A stretch of DNA of 64,000 bases, taken from contig CM026433.1 in NCBI GenBank assembly GCA_014871385.1, positions 16,372,644-16,436,643 of the forward strand, read 5' to 3'. This stretch comes from Ceratodon purpureus. Taxonomy: Eukaryota; Streptophyta; Bryopsida; Pseudoditrichales; Ditrichaceae. The translations under genes and the position numbers were made by a program. Shown piece after piece: positions 45,578 through 57,779 of the stretch (position 1 is the first letter of the stretch; each line of letters opens with the position of its first letter). The notes under the pieces were generated by a model, which saw only the letters and a program-made list of their open reading frames with translations, was not told where the DNA came from and ran no database searches.

Positions 45578-47395
45578 ATTTGTCCCCGAACTAGCCTTAC
45601 CGTTCGCCCCCGCGTGCAACCCACCACGCAACGCCTAGCGACGCGTTCGCCGTGCGAAAGGCTCGGTCCATACGCCGAGAGGAGTCCATGACTCGGTGCC
45701 ACCCGTCTCACCGTGGTCCACGATGCATCACAAGCACAACCGCACCGGGTGCGGACGAGATATGAACTGCACCGAGGAACCCCCGGGGAACCCCAAGCAT
45801 GCCAAGGGCACATGCACGGTCTTCCCAAGGGGCCCACGCTTACCGCGGGATCAACGTCGTCAACCCGACGCCCCCCCCGCTCGGGACCTCACCCTCAACA
45901 CACGTGCCCGAACAGTGTCACGGGCGTCACGCAGCAGTACACCCAACCCCAAGCGTCCCCGAACTAGCCCCACCGTCCGCCGGCCCGCGTGCAACCCACC
46001 ACGCAACGCCCAGCGATGCGTTCGCCGTGCGAAAGGCTCGGTCCATACGCCGAGAGGAGTCCATGACTCGGTGCCACCCGTCTCACCGTGGTCCACGATG
46101 CATCACAAGCACAACCGCACCGGGTGCGGACGAGATATGAACTGCACCGAGGAACCCCCGGAGAACCCCAAGCATGCTAAGGGCACATGCACGGTCTTCC
46201 CAAGGGGCCCACGCTTACCGCGGGATCAACGTCGTCAACCCGACGCCCCCCCCGCTCGGGACCTCACCCTCAACACACGTGCCCGAACAGTGTCACGGGC
46301 GTCACGCAGCAGTACACCCAACCCCAAGCGTCCCCGAACTAGCCCCACCGTCCGCCGGCCCGCGTGCAACCCACCACGCAACGCCCAGCGATGCGTTCGC
46401 CGTGCGAAAGGCTCGGTCCATACGCCGAGAGGAGTCCATGACTCGGTGCCACCCGTCTCACCGTGGTCCACGATGCATCACAAGCACAACCGCACCGGGT
46501 GCGGACGAGATATGAACTGCACCGAGGAACCCCCGGAGAACCCCAAGCATGCCAAGGGCACATGCACGGTCTTCCCAAGGGGCCCACGCTTACCGCGGGA
46601 TCAACGTCGTCAACCCGACGCCCCCCCCGCTCGGGACCTCACCCTCAACACACGTGCCCGAACAGTGTCACGGGCGTCACGCAACAGTACACCCAACCCC
46701 AAGCGTCCCCGAACTAGCCCCACCGTCCGCCGGCCCGCGTGCAACCCACCACGCAACGCCCAGCGATGCGTTCGCCGTGCAAGAGGCCCGGTCCATACGC
46801 CAGGAGGAGTCCATGACTCGGTGCCACCCGTCTCACCGTGGTCCACGATGCATCACAAGCACAACCGCACCGGGTGCGGACGAGATATGAACTGCACCGA
46901 GGAACCCCCGGGGAACCCCAAGCATGCCAAGGGCACATGCACGGTCTTCCCAAGGGGCCCACGCTTACCGCGGGATCAACGTCGTCAACCCGACGCCCCC
47001 CTCGCTCGGGACCTCACCCTCAACACACGTGCCCGAACAGTGTCACGGGCGTCACGCAGCAGTACACCCAACCCCAAGCGTCCCCGAACTAGCCCCACCG
47101 TCCGCCGGCCCGCGTGCAACCCACCACGCAACGCCCAGCGATGCGTTCGCCGTGCAAGAGGCCCGGTCCATACGCCAGGAGGAGTCCATGACTCGGTGCC
47201 ACCCGTCTCACCGTGGTCCACGATGCATCACAAGCACAACCGCACCGGGTGCGGACGAGATATGAACTGCACCGAGGAACCCCCGGGGAACCCCAAGCAT
47301 GCCAAGGGCACATGCACGGTCTTCCCAAGGGGCCCACGCTTAACGCGGGATCAACGTCGTCAACCCGACGCCCCCCCCCGCTCGGGACCTCACCC
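45578..47395 (+). repeat. 375-bp tandem satellite, about 4.8 units
   Basis: Units recur at exactly 375 bp (the same frame restarts at 45,799, 46,174, 46,549 and 46,924). The sequence is GC- and CpG-rich. Because 375 is divisible by three, frames stay open across units on both strands; the longest plus frame (45,696-47,423, 575 codons) is just five repeats of a 125-residue translation. Units differ at a few positions, such as GTGCGAAAGGC against GTGCAAGAGGC. I read it as a satellite, not a gene. Confidence 0.92.
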
Positions 47396-47455
47396 TCAAG
47401 CCAATGCGAAAGACAATCACTAGACTCCTCAGTGAATGAGCCAACACACCTAGGA

Positions 47456-48090
47456 TTGTGAAATTGCAATCCTCTACCCAACACCCTTGGACAACACTGG
47501 AGAAGATTATCTGGGAATTGGACTACAACGGCACACAGGGAAGGAGCGTCTCCCTCCCCGAGCCCGGTGCTGCTTATCCCCTCAAATCCACAACATCATG
47601 TCCTCGAGTGCCGGTGAGTGGTTCGCATTCTTACATTCCCTGGATCTCAAAGTATTGTGTGCACACGTCCGGGAGGCTAATTTGCAACCCACAACCCAAC
47701 ACCTTCGGACCACGCCGGAATGGATCGTCAGGGAGTTGGCACGACAACGGCACACAGGGAAGGAGCGTCTCCCTCCCCGAGCCCGGTGCAGCCTATCCCC
47801 TCAAATCGACAACCCCGTCATGTCCTCGGGTGCCGGTGAGTGGGCCGCATTCCAACATTCCCTGGATCTCAAAGTACTGTGTGCACACGTCCGAGAGGCT
47901 AACTTGCAATCCACAACCCAACACCTTCGGACCACGCCGGAATGGATCGTCAGGGAGTTGGCACGACAACGGCACACAGAGAAGGAGCGTCTCCCTCCCC
48001 GAGCCCGGTGCAGCCTATCCCCTCAAATCGACAACCCCGTCATGTCCTCGGGTGCCGGTGAGTGGGCCGCATTCCAGCATTCCCCCCTCA
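47456..48090 (+). repeat. 222-bp tandem satellite
   Basis: TGGATCGTCAGGGAGTTGGC recurs at 47,721 and 47,943, 222 bp apart, with a diverged first unit from about 47,456. The length is again divisible by three, so plus frames stay open. Contains GCACACAGGGAAGGAGCGTC and CCGAGCCCGGTGCAGCC. It does not resemble plant 5S rRNA. Confidence 0.88.
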
Positions 48091-48139
48091 TGGCGACACC
48101 CGGCAATGTGCTTGCCGTGAGGGGGCCGGGTCCCATCCA

Positions 48140-48420
48140 AGGCACGAATAGATGACTCAATATCACCCGGCTCACCGTGGGCCTCGGCACATCACCACAC
48201 AACCACACGACATGTGGACACGCCATGAACTGCACCGAGGACCCCCGAGGAACAACAAACATGTAGGCCACATGCACGCAGTTCCACGGGGGACCACGCT
48301 TACCGCGGGTTCCACCTCGTCAACCAAACATCCCCGGGACGGTCCTCATCCTCCCATCGATGCCAAACACAATGACCGGCGTCGCCATGAGAGCTATCCC
48401 ACGTAACACGGATCCGCCCC
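48140..48420 (+). repeat. diverged unit of the 375-bp satellite
   Basis: Shares ATGAACTGCACCGAGGA, GGCCACATGCACG and CCACGCTTACCGCGGG with the 375-bp unit but differs at many positions. It sits between two blocks of the 222-bp satellite, so the two families are interleaved. Confidence 0.75.
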
Positions 48421-48424
48421 ACTT

Positions 48425-48610
48425 GCCATTCACAGCCCAACACCCTCAGACTACGCCGGAATGGATCGTCGGGGAGTTGGCACGACAACGGCACACAGGG
48501 AAGGAGCGTCTCCCTCCCCGAGCCCGGTGCAGCCTATCCCCTCAAATCGACAACCCCGTCATGTCCTCGGGTGCCGGTGAGTGGGCCGCATTGCAGCATT
48601 CCCTGGAACT
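48425..48610 (+). repeat. further 222-bp satellite unit, truncated
   Basis: TGGATCGTCGGGGAGTTGGC at 48,472 onward repeats the 47,721 unit and ends near 48,605 at GCAGCATTCCCTGGA. A C/A-rich stretch follows (CCCACTCCCACACCCAC, 48,612-48,785) with no gene. Confidence 0.8.
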
Positions 48611-48785
48611 CACCCACCCACCCACTCCCACACCCACTCCCACATCCAAACGCAAATCACACCTTCCCCACCACCCCCTCGAAGGCACCAACGTCACTCG
48701 TCACCCCCTACCACTAACATCTGGTGGTACCCCATCATCTAGCTCTCCGCTAGCTGTAGACGGCCCCCACACTCTCTCTCTCCTA

Positions 48786-48975
48786 CTACGCGATCAGCTC
48801 GTGCATGGACTGCGTCACATCCTCCAGCTTCCGCTGCAGACTCTCGATTAGGCTCCCCTGCTTACTCTTGTCCACCTTCTTCTTCTCCAGGTCCTCTTGA
48901 TCTTCTAAGAGATTCGGGTCATCTCCTCTCGAAGCTTCAGCAGCTCCGATTCTGGCTGCACATAGTTTCCTGACA
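48786..48975 (-). pseudogene. coiled-coil protein fragment
   Basis: The minus strand reads SELLKLREEMTRIS, then after a one-base frame change EDQEDLEKKKVDKSKQGS and ESLQRKLEDVTQSMHELIA with a stop. Heptad-like, charged; the family is not recognised. It follows GCN1 pieces on the same strand without linkage to them. Confidence 0.45.
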
Positions 48976-49114
48976 TGGCACACATTGTTTCCTGACAGCC
49001 AAAATCAATTTTGTAAGGTATAAAATTAATGTGTCAAACTCTACAACAATTTTTCATTGGCGTAAGAAGAGCAAATCTTAATCCAAAAGCAGAAACAGAG
49101 GTTTAAAGAGTTAC

Positions 49115-52100
49115 CTGCAAAAGAAGGTCGAGAGATGGTTTTGTGTGCTCATTCGGGTCTGCAATAGATATCAGTAAGGTAGGCACCAAAGCAGCTATCT
49201 CAGGGTTCCTAATAACGCTTCCAATCTGACACATCAAACAATTGAGAAAGTTAGCTTTTAACAGAAAGGTTCCAATTTCTAGTCAAATACCACATGTGAA
49301 GCATTTATGTACAATCTGAAACGCAATGAGCAACTGCAAAATCAACTCCAAAAACAAAATCCAGTCAAATAAGATGAATCAAACAGATTAACCATTTACT
49401 ATCATATATATCCAGTACCTGCTGCAAAGCAGTTTGTGCAGCTGATTGAACTTTGGGATGTGTATCCGTAAGAACCTGTTTGCATATGAAGAGGCCCCAC
49501 AGAAATCAATGCTGATGTTAAAAACCATCACGATGCTCAGCCCACGACCTTCATCATAGTTATTATTAGAACTCACACACAAATTAGGACAAACTTCAGT
49601 CAAACTCTTCTGTACCTCGCTTAGTTTGGGAACAACAGTGGGCAAACATTGAGAAAGCTGGCGTGGAGCACAGAATACCATGGCACCGAGAACTTGCACA
49701 CTTCCTTGCTTTGTGCGCCATGCTTTATCTTCTAGACCCTGTAAACACAGTATTCGTTGGGCTTACATGTGGCACAGACTCAGAACCAGAATCAAGAGTT
49801 CTGTGTTGAATCAGTTGATAAACTTGCAATAGGTTCATCAAAAACAAAAAGATAACAATCACTGGTCAAAAACAAGAGGGTACGAGGTCGGCAACGACCT
49901 TCATCAAGGCGGGAAGAACAAGCTTAACGCCAGGTCCACTGAGTTGAGACATAATCGCACGGGCAGCAGCATCTGTTGCATCTCGAACAGCAACAACAGG
50001 ATCTGAAAAGCAGATCAAGAGGACTGGCAAGACGTGGATCACATACCTGCACGTAAAAATGTGTAGTTGTTATCATGTTCATAGAATCAAATAATCTGAG
50101 CTAGACTTCTGACACGAAAGAGATGACTTTGACACACACATGTCCTCTAGTTATGAAGCACCCTAACAAATGCACATTCATTCAATAACTCAAAAACCTG
50201 AACGACAATAACGAAATTCTGACGCTTACCACTTTTGGCAAATCAGTCATTAAAAAAAAGAGTGTAAAGAGAAGACTCACGGTTCAAATAGGCGGCCCAA
50301 CTTCTCACACAAACACTCAAAACCGAGCAGTGCGCCTTCTCTTGTTTTTGCGGAAGCCCTGAACAAAGCATGAAGTACGAATAAACATGAAGCATAAGGC
50401 TCTAAACGTCAGAAACAAGTCTCTCAGAGATAGTAAGTTCTTATTTATCATCAACGCCTGCTCGCAAAGCTTCCATGATTCTGAAACGTTTTATACTTGG
50501 AAGACCAAAACCCTTGACTACGCCAGCCAAACCAAAGGCAGCTCCCCTACGCTCTCCGTACTTGTCTGAGACCTTCAGTCTATGCAAGAGATTGGCGACC
50601 AATACTGCTGCATTATCCTGCAGATAATCAAGAGGATTTCAGACAAATGCATTGGAAGTTCTCAGATACGCCACACCAGTAGGCAAACTTACAGCAAGCA
50701 TTTATATTTAACTAGGATTTGAGTGTGCTGCTCCTTCAAGATGTTAATACAACATAGAACAAAAGTAACTGAAATGAGAAGCAATATCACCACGTCTAAA
50801 AACATCCGGCGAACAGACTCATAGCATCAATGGAACATGAATCCTCATAACTTGTAGGGATCTTCCATAAACTCATATGATTAGACCGCAAAGGCTGATT
50901 AAAATCCAGTGTTCCAATAGAAAACAAATGCTCAGTACAGATTGCACGTTCTTAGAAGAGGGTGCTTATATTGCCTTTTGGGATGGCATCAAAGGGGGCA
51001 AGCAGTCTGATACAGCACGCTGCACTGCTTCTGATGGTGTGTTCAAAACTTCCAGCAATCTCTCTAAAATAATTGATCCTTTTGAAGCATCCTGCGAAAT
51101 GACCAACACAATTTACAGAAGCATACCTTGTCATCAACTCGTGCCATTATATTGCCAATTACCATATTCAAAATTTTATGATTTATAAGAGTCAGTTCAC
51201 TGAAAAATAATATCATCAGATGGTAGCTTGGAAAGAAAGACCGGACCAGCGAAAGATGTTTCGCAAGAGCCCCCATAAAGATGACGACTCCTTCCCGCAC
51301 CAGATCATAGCGTTCTTCATCGGCCGCCTGAAAAGACAACACAGTTTTCAGCGTTATTTCCAAATTCTAGTTACAGGTAACCAAACCACAAACTGCTCAA
51401 AAATTGTCCAAATACTGTAACCGTCTTGCTTTAGTGTGATACGCACCCTCACAAAGTTGGGAATATCACAGAAAGATGAAGTAGGTGAAAAAGACAAAAA
51501 AGCTCGACTGGGCTTGTCGCTACCCATGTACTTTAAGACACTTATGAAGAGTTCGTAGCATAAATCTACTGATCAATGATTTCGAAATACTACAGCTAGT
51601 CATTAATGACTTATAGAAAGTAATAACCAAGAAAAATGACATGCATGTATTTCGTCACAATCGACAAAATAAGAAGAGAAGACAAAATATGAAGTAGCAG
51701 CAAGTGAAAGAACCATACACTAGCAGCAAGTGAAAGAACCATACACTAGCAGGATGAGAAAGAATACCAAACCTTCTTATCGAGATAGTTCTCAAGGATT
51801 GGGAGCAGAAGACCAACATTTTCGCTGCCTTGTTTGTCAATAATAGCCACTCCAGCCTCCACCATCTTTGACCTCACTACTTGGTTGGTATCCGCCTGTA
51901 CGAATTGCAGAAAATATCATAACAATACGAACATAATTTCAATTATGATTGCAGAGTCGACTAGAATCGCCCAATAATGTCAGTCATAATATAAATCGTA
52001 TCACATACCAGTGCTCGAGATATGAGGAAGGTTATGACCACAGGCAGATCTTTTTGTGTAAGAACATCCGCAGAGGCGTGCAGTAATAGTCCCACGCCAT

Positions 52101-53262
52101 GTCTCCCATACCAAGTATTATCAACTTCACTGCGAATGATGGGCAGCTCGTTGATGTACAAGGAAAACGCCAAATTTAAGGATTCCTGCCACAACCAACT
52201 ATCCACTGATCATGCAGAAACTTAACAAATCCACACACCGCGCAGTATAAAAAGAAATAAAAATATCAGCCAGTAGGGGTAGAAACGACAACAGCGATGA
52301 GAAACCTACCGCAACAGTTGCTGGAAACTCATACATTCCTGCAGCAATAGCTTCGGCTGCTGCCAGGCGCACATTGCTATTGACATGCGCAAGCGCAACC
52401 ATAAGCCCTTTGGCATAGTCTGTTTGCAAGCTCTCTGGCATAGTCTCATCGTAACCAGAGAAGTCCCAGACTTCATCGGCAACCTCTGCAACAGACTATC
52501 ACCACACCACAATCCTCATGGTAAGAAAATACTATATACGAAGATTGGACGCAAGCATCCCATAATCCAAACCTAGAAATACACAAATATGTAAAGCATT
52601 CTCTATAAAAGATAGCTTCTTGATTTACCTTGTCTGGATCATGCAATGCCATCCAAAGTAAAGTCGTAACTGTAGACTTATCCCCAGTAACCTTCCGTCC
52701 AAGAGAAGGTACGTGTTTAACAGCATTTAAACATGCAATACGCACGACCACAAACTCCGAGTACAAACCATTGAGGGCCTGATAATCAATACAACAGTGA
52801 TGAAGCATGTGAGTACAACTCTAATACTAACAATAGCAAACCTGGAAAAGATTAATCCTGAGTCAATGGATATAAAGCATCACAAATGTAATACCTCAGC
52901 TAAATTCTCCGGTTCCAATCCTTCACAAAGTTCGTTCAGCAAAGGCACAATTCTCGAATGATATGAAGGAACACAGCCTAGGACATGGTAAAGAACCTGC
53001 AAGAGCAAGACAGGAGGGTTTGAGGTAAGGTGTCACATTCATTTTCTTACAACAATAAACAGGCATTCAGTTCCATGCATGTACGGGAATTCGAACAGAA
53101 ACAGCCACAATATGAGACTGAAATACTGAACAAAACACGAATATAATAAGAACCTGCAACATTGTTGATATTGAAGGAGATGGCTCCGATAGCAGTTAAG
53201 TAACTTACAGAGAGCATTTGTGTCCGAGGTAGTGGAATTCGAGGCGATGTATGTAGGGCCAC
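49115..53262 (-). pseudogene. GCN1: GCN1 (ILITHYIA) HEAT-repeat segment, middle region
   Basis: GCN1 is the large HEAT-repeat ribosome partner that activates GCN2. Fourteen exons on the minus strand follow its central region in order, among them 52,996-52,895 (VLYHVLGCVPSYHSRI), 52,778-52,629 (VRIACLNAVKHVPSLG), 52,485-52,310 (NSNVRLAAAEAIAAGMYEFP), 52,185-52,009 (DVLTQKDLPVVITFLISRAL), 51,895-51,773 (GLLLPILENYLDKK), 51,327-51,240 (YDLVREGVVIFMGALAKHL), about 51,090-50,960 (VLNTPSEAVQRAVSDCLPPL), 50,617-50,450 (SDKYGERRGAAFGLAGVVKG), 50,358-50,281, 50,046-49,899, 49,738-49,616 ([16 protein letters not shown]), 49,475-49,419 and 49,225-49,115. An in-frame stop follows PPLMPSQKAI near 50,965. 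It ends mid-protein at DLLLQ; the C-terminal half including the GCN2-binding part is absent. Confidence 0.92.
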
Positions 53263-56200
53263 CTGAACAAGTGCGACGGAATGGAGAAAACCTTCCCCAG
53301 AAATGACTGATGAACTGGTTCATGCACAACTTGCGGAGTACAAAGGGACTCGTAGCTGTGCTTCATGTGTGGTGCAACCACCCGCTCCTGTTGAACAAAA
53401 ATATCAACATCGTCACAAGTCAGCCTGTGAAGTAAACACACACACCAAAGAATACTGTGCAGATGATCAAGTAGAAGGTTTCTCTTTACTAGAGCTGAAT
53501 GTAAGTTTTAAAAATTATCCAGACACTATAACTCAACAAGTAGGCTACAGATGTAATCATTACCTTGAACGTCTCAATTGGGCAGAAATAAGTGCCATTG
53601 CATGCCTGCACCCACAACACACAAGCATCTTAATCTTGAAGTCTGCTAAAAATCAACTTTGAAAGGAATTACACGAATCTCTACCACATGCAATATTTTT
53701 ACGCTAAACTGAAAGAGAAGATGAATGACAGTTTACCTCTACCATCGACCCAAAATATGCATCATAAGCCAAAAATTGATAGAACTAAGTTAGGAGCTAT
53801 GATTTCAAAGAATGCCAGAATAGAAGAGTAATCTTTAAAGAGATGATTATTTACCGGCATGATCACAGGCTTCTCATTATGCAGAGCCTGCACCAAGTAT
53901 TTCACTCCAGCCCCATCATCAGCAGGACACTTGTGAAGAACCAGGGCCGTGTTTGCTGCAAAGGGAGCCACAAGGGCGGCACGCCACAGACGATGGTGGG
54001 GAGGCATAATAGGAGCCTCCAGAGCTTTCTCGCTTTGAACCTCCTTAAAATCTGCAGCACAAAATAACATTCTCATATTGCTACATATACATGTTCACGT
54101 TTCTCATCGTTAACAGAGTCTGCTACATCAAGTGCCTCATTTGCTGTGCTGCGGGTTTGGGATATTCTGTGATCGACAACAATTATGCAGAAGGCAGTTG
54201 TAATCTACACTTAGCTTTTCAAGATGGTCAATTGTGACTAACAAATATGAAAGATTAACAATACTCTGGCCACTCCTAGTTGCAGTGGTCCACAATATAT
54301 GCTGCTCACAGTACAACATTATAACTGAGTGACATAATGATTGACATGCAAAGCAAGAAAGTATAGATAACATCGAAGCAAGTACTTACCATTGCCTTCT
54401 AGAAACAGTCCAAGGAGACAAGAGAATGGAATGATAGTCTCTGCATGTGCAAATCGCAACCTAGCTTTCTCCACGACCTTATTGGATTCTGCAAAAAAAA
54501 GTCAGAAAACCTGGTTGTTAACATCTCTTCCTTATTTCCAAGGCCAATTTGAAGTTATTCAGATTGAACTCTTGTGATAAATGAGTTCTTTCGATCAACT
54601 GTTCAAAATGTGAACGATTTTGTCCAAGAAACTTACGTTCAGCTGCCATAGCACGATCCATTTTGGACACGGGAGCACAAGAGGCAATGTGGTGATGCCC
54701 TCTAGCCACCGAAACTCACCAGAGTCAATCTCCCCTCGACCTCTAATCGCACTCTTCACACGTTGGCAAATCCCCAACTACCCCAGACCGAAACCACAAA
54801 CTCAAAACTCAATCTCCCCAACCCGAACGATCCATCCAAATCCCCCCTCGAAGCTGAACAAAAATCCAACAACGCTACTACTGCTCACGCTGCCACAGTA
54901 CTACTACGTACGCACTCCTCCTGACTCACGTAATCGTGTCAACCACATCACCCAGCAATGGGACACCCATTCGGTAATTGAGGCTTTCTCCATAACCTTT
55001 CAAGTAATGCATTTCAAGATCATCCGCCCATTCAAGCAACTCTACCTGCAAAAATATACCAAAATGCAATTTAGATGCAACTAACCCAGCAAGGATGATG
55101 AGCGAGGATTAACTGAAGCATTAGAGAAGCAAGCTCCAGGCAGGCGTCAACTGAACCATTGCGTTAGAGTGAAATAGACGAGTAACAAATAAAGAATCTG
55201 AATTGCGGTATTGTTACAATCAAAGGTCCAGTACACTATACCTCCTCAGGTGTAAAAAAGTCACACGCTTGATCAACCACATCTAGAAGAGAAGCCTCCT
55301 GTTGAGAACCAGAAAGAGCATCAAATCAAAGATAGCAACAAAGAGACTTGGAAGAATGAGTTACTGGCTTAACCCTTTCCGTTAAGAAAACGCTTTGTGG
55401 ATGTGATGAGCAGCAACTCTCGATTACGGTTCAAGGTCATCAATTGAATCAAAACAATATCTTGAATATCGACAAAGTGCATATCAAGGAAGGAAATTAT
55501 GTACATTTTTGCATAGCAACCATAGGGAGGTCACGTCATCAATAGTGACTGCCATCCCATAGCGACCCTTCACTCGCTCCGCAACAGTGTCATACACATG
55601 CTTTTGCCAACCAGCTACTTTGGGCTTCCGCAATTTCTTCGATTCCTACACGCAGCAGAATCATTTCGTGAATTATTTTTTACGAAAGCTTCTGTGGTTA
55701 AATATGTTCTTTGACATTTCATTCAAATTCAACAGAAACATGAATACGAGCTACACGTACAAAGACTCCACTCACATCATTCCATTAAACCAAAAACATC
55801 TGAAAAAGTAATCACATGATTGAGTTATGCTCTCACATTCCCGATTACTACGAATAATACTTCAGCAATAAACTAAAAACTTGTCACATAGCAATCTCGT
55901 AATCCGAACCTTGTAAGCGATACAGGTGTCGTGGAATCGAAGGTGAATATCATGTCCCTTACTGTCGGTGATAACAGAGAAAGCACGTTGCTTCGCAGGG
56001 CCTAAGGTTCCTTGGCCAGCGAACATCCCCATTCCGAAAGCCACAGAACTAGCCGCAGATCTGCCAACCTGCAATACCAAACCACATAAACAACCGTATC
56101 CAAGCTCTGTTCACTTCGTAAATGTAAACCTCAGAAGATAAAATGTCATTCCAATTGTTCGATTATTCAATCACATGAAGAATAAATCAAACCTATGCAT

Positions 56201-57062
56201 TCCTAGGTTTTGTTGCTCACACAAGATCCTTGGGGCTATATTATGTAAGTTAACCCTTTCTAAGGGTTCAAAATGTTTAGCAAATTCAAAGGGTAGAGAC
56301 TGCATTTGGTGATTGCTTCAAAGCAAAGAAAGGAAGTTTTGAAGAAGCTCAAAGACTTCGGGTGATTACTGCACCTGAGTAGCAATTATGGGATACACAT
56401 CGGGATGGTACTCCTCCGAGAAGATCTCTGGATACTTGATCTTGTAACGCTGTGCCAAGTCGTAATGCTCCTCTTCACCCTTCGGAAGTAGTTCTCCTCC
56501 GATCTGCTTGTCCGACCATGGGGACTTCCAGTCGCTGATCCAAGCAGGTGGTGAGATGGTGGACTCGTTCTGTGCCTCTGCAGCCCCCTTGGCCAAAACA
56601 CGAAGCCTCTCCGCAAACTTTTCCAGCTCCGCAATCCGCTTCTTCGTTGGTCTGCGTGACCCATGTCTTGCCTGGAAAGAAAACAAAAACAAAATAATGA
56701 ACGTAAATAAGTGTGAACATCGAACCCTAACTGAGAGTAGAGCCTCTGATTGCACAAATGAACAACACCAATTCCTGATAATCTGTGAGAAGTTCACTGA
56801 TTCATTGTTCGAGAAATATAATGTGATGTAATTACAGAATCAAACACAAGTAAGAATCAAATTTTCAAGCAGAGTCCACAAACGTAGTTCACATTTAAGG
56901 GAAAAAAAATATGGCAAGAGCAAGGCAGGGAAGTTTAGAAACCAAAAAAATTAGAGGTGAGGTTTAGAACTAACCACGAGATTTATGTGAACAGGGACGC
57001 AACCTTCCGGTGTGCTCTCGACCGTCTCATCACCATACCTGATACTATTCCCAGCTGCGTAG
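53263..57062 (-). pseudogene. multiple inositol polyphosphate phosphatase (MINPP, histidine phosphatase)
   Basis: A secreted or ER phytase-type enzyme that removes phosphates from inositol phosphates. Ten matching exons in correct phase: 57,062-56,975 (GCVPVHINLV); 56,671-56,375 (RHGSRRPTKKRIAELEKF, the RHGxRxP active site); 56,068-55,910 (SSVAFGMGMFAGQGTLGPAK); 55,645-55,505; 55,298-55,242 (LLDVVDQACDFFTPEE); 55,045-54,929 (LEMHYLKGYGESLNYRMG); 54,488-54,390 (EKARLRFAHAETIIPFSCLL, with the catalytic HAE); 54,051-53,855 (FAANTALVLHKCP, VKYLVQALHNEKPVIMP); 53,605-53,564 (CNGTYFCPIETF); 53,387 to about 53,265. A needed micro-exon (about 54,664-54,637, KMDRAMAAE) has a good donor but no AG acceptor in the 40 bases before it. 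The signal-peptide exon is not found. The 3' end runs into GCN1 sequence. About 430 residues remain of roughly 480-520. Confidence 0.88.
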
Positions 57063-57779
57063 CTGCAAATCCACAACAGCAACCAAAACAATCTTAAATA
57101 AATAAATCACATCAACCAGCAACACTGACATCCTCACTCCCACGTCTCAACAATTTTACAGCAAATGACCTAATCCTGCAAAAAGAATTACCTCTTCTCC
57201 TCAACATCCAAAAAACTAAATCCACACAAAAAAGAATCCATCAACAAGCCCTACAACCAAATCCAAAAATACAAAAACAAACTGAATTGCAAACCAAAAG
57301 AGCAAATCCAAAACCCAGTTCAAATCTCAAACCTTGTAGCTAATCCATTGAATCACTAAACTAGGATTAAAAAAAACCATACTTCCAGTCTCTCATCACA
57401 AAGATCTAAACTAAATTCAAAATCCTTCTACTGATGCACCTAGTATGCACAAAATGAAACAACAAAACTCAAACCTTGGAAAGCAAAACCACCAAAACCC
57501 AGTTCACTGATCCCAATCCAAATCCCAACCATGTCACTCTTCCATCCAATTCAACCAAACAAACCTAGCAAAGAAACCAACACACCCACCTCCTAATCAC
57601 AAAAAAACCAAACTTTTGTACAAAAATTGGTAAAATCCATCATCTGCGCATAATCGCATCATGCATGATAGGCAAGTCAGTATCCATCGGGTACTGTATT
57701 TTTAAACTCATGAATCAATAAACTACAATCAAGTCCAATTTAGTCATCTATTCGCCGAAGAAGGGTACAAACCTCAGTC
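57063..57779. other. A/C-rich interval between MINPP and the early GCN1 segment
   Basis: About 700 bases, A/C-rich on the plus strand. The first MINPP exon would be expected here on the minus strand, but no signal peptide or start can be read. Probably intron. Confidence 0.45.

Noticed and set aside
45696-47423. 575-codon open frame as a repetitive protein gene
   Set aside because: It is exactly the translation of a 375-bp satellite whose length is a multiple of three; frames are open on both strands, and it has no start context or domain.
47700-48050. 5S rDNA or rDNA spacer
   Set aside because: The 222-bp unit lacks recognisable 5S internal promoter boxes and does not read like plant 5S rRNA.
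47458-48155. Two overlapping frames of about 220 codons as genes
   Set aside because: They are translations of the 222-bp tandem satellite in two frames.
53263-57062. Calling MINPP an intact functional gene
   Set aside because: The first exon is missing, one micro-exon has no acceptor, and the last exon runs into GCN1 sequence, although catalytic motifs are intact.
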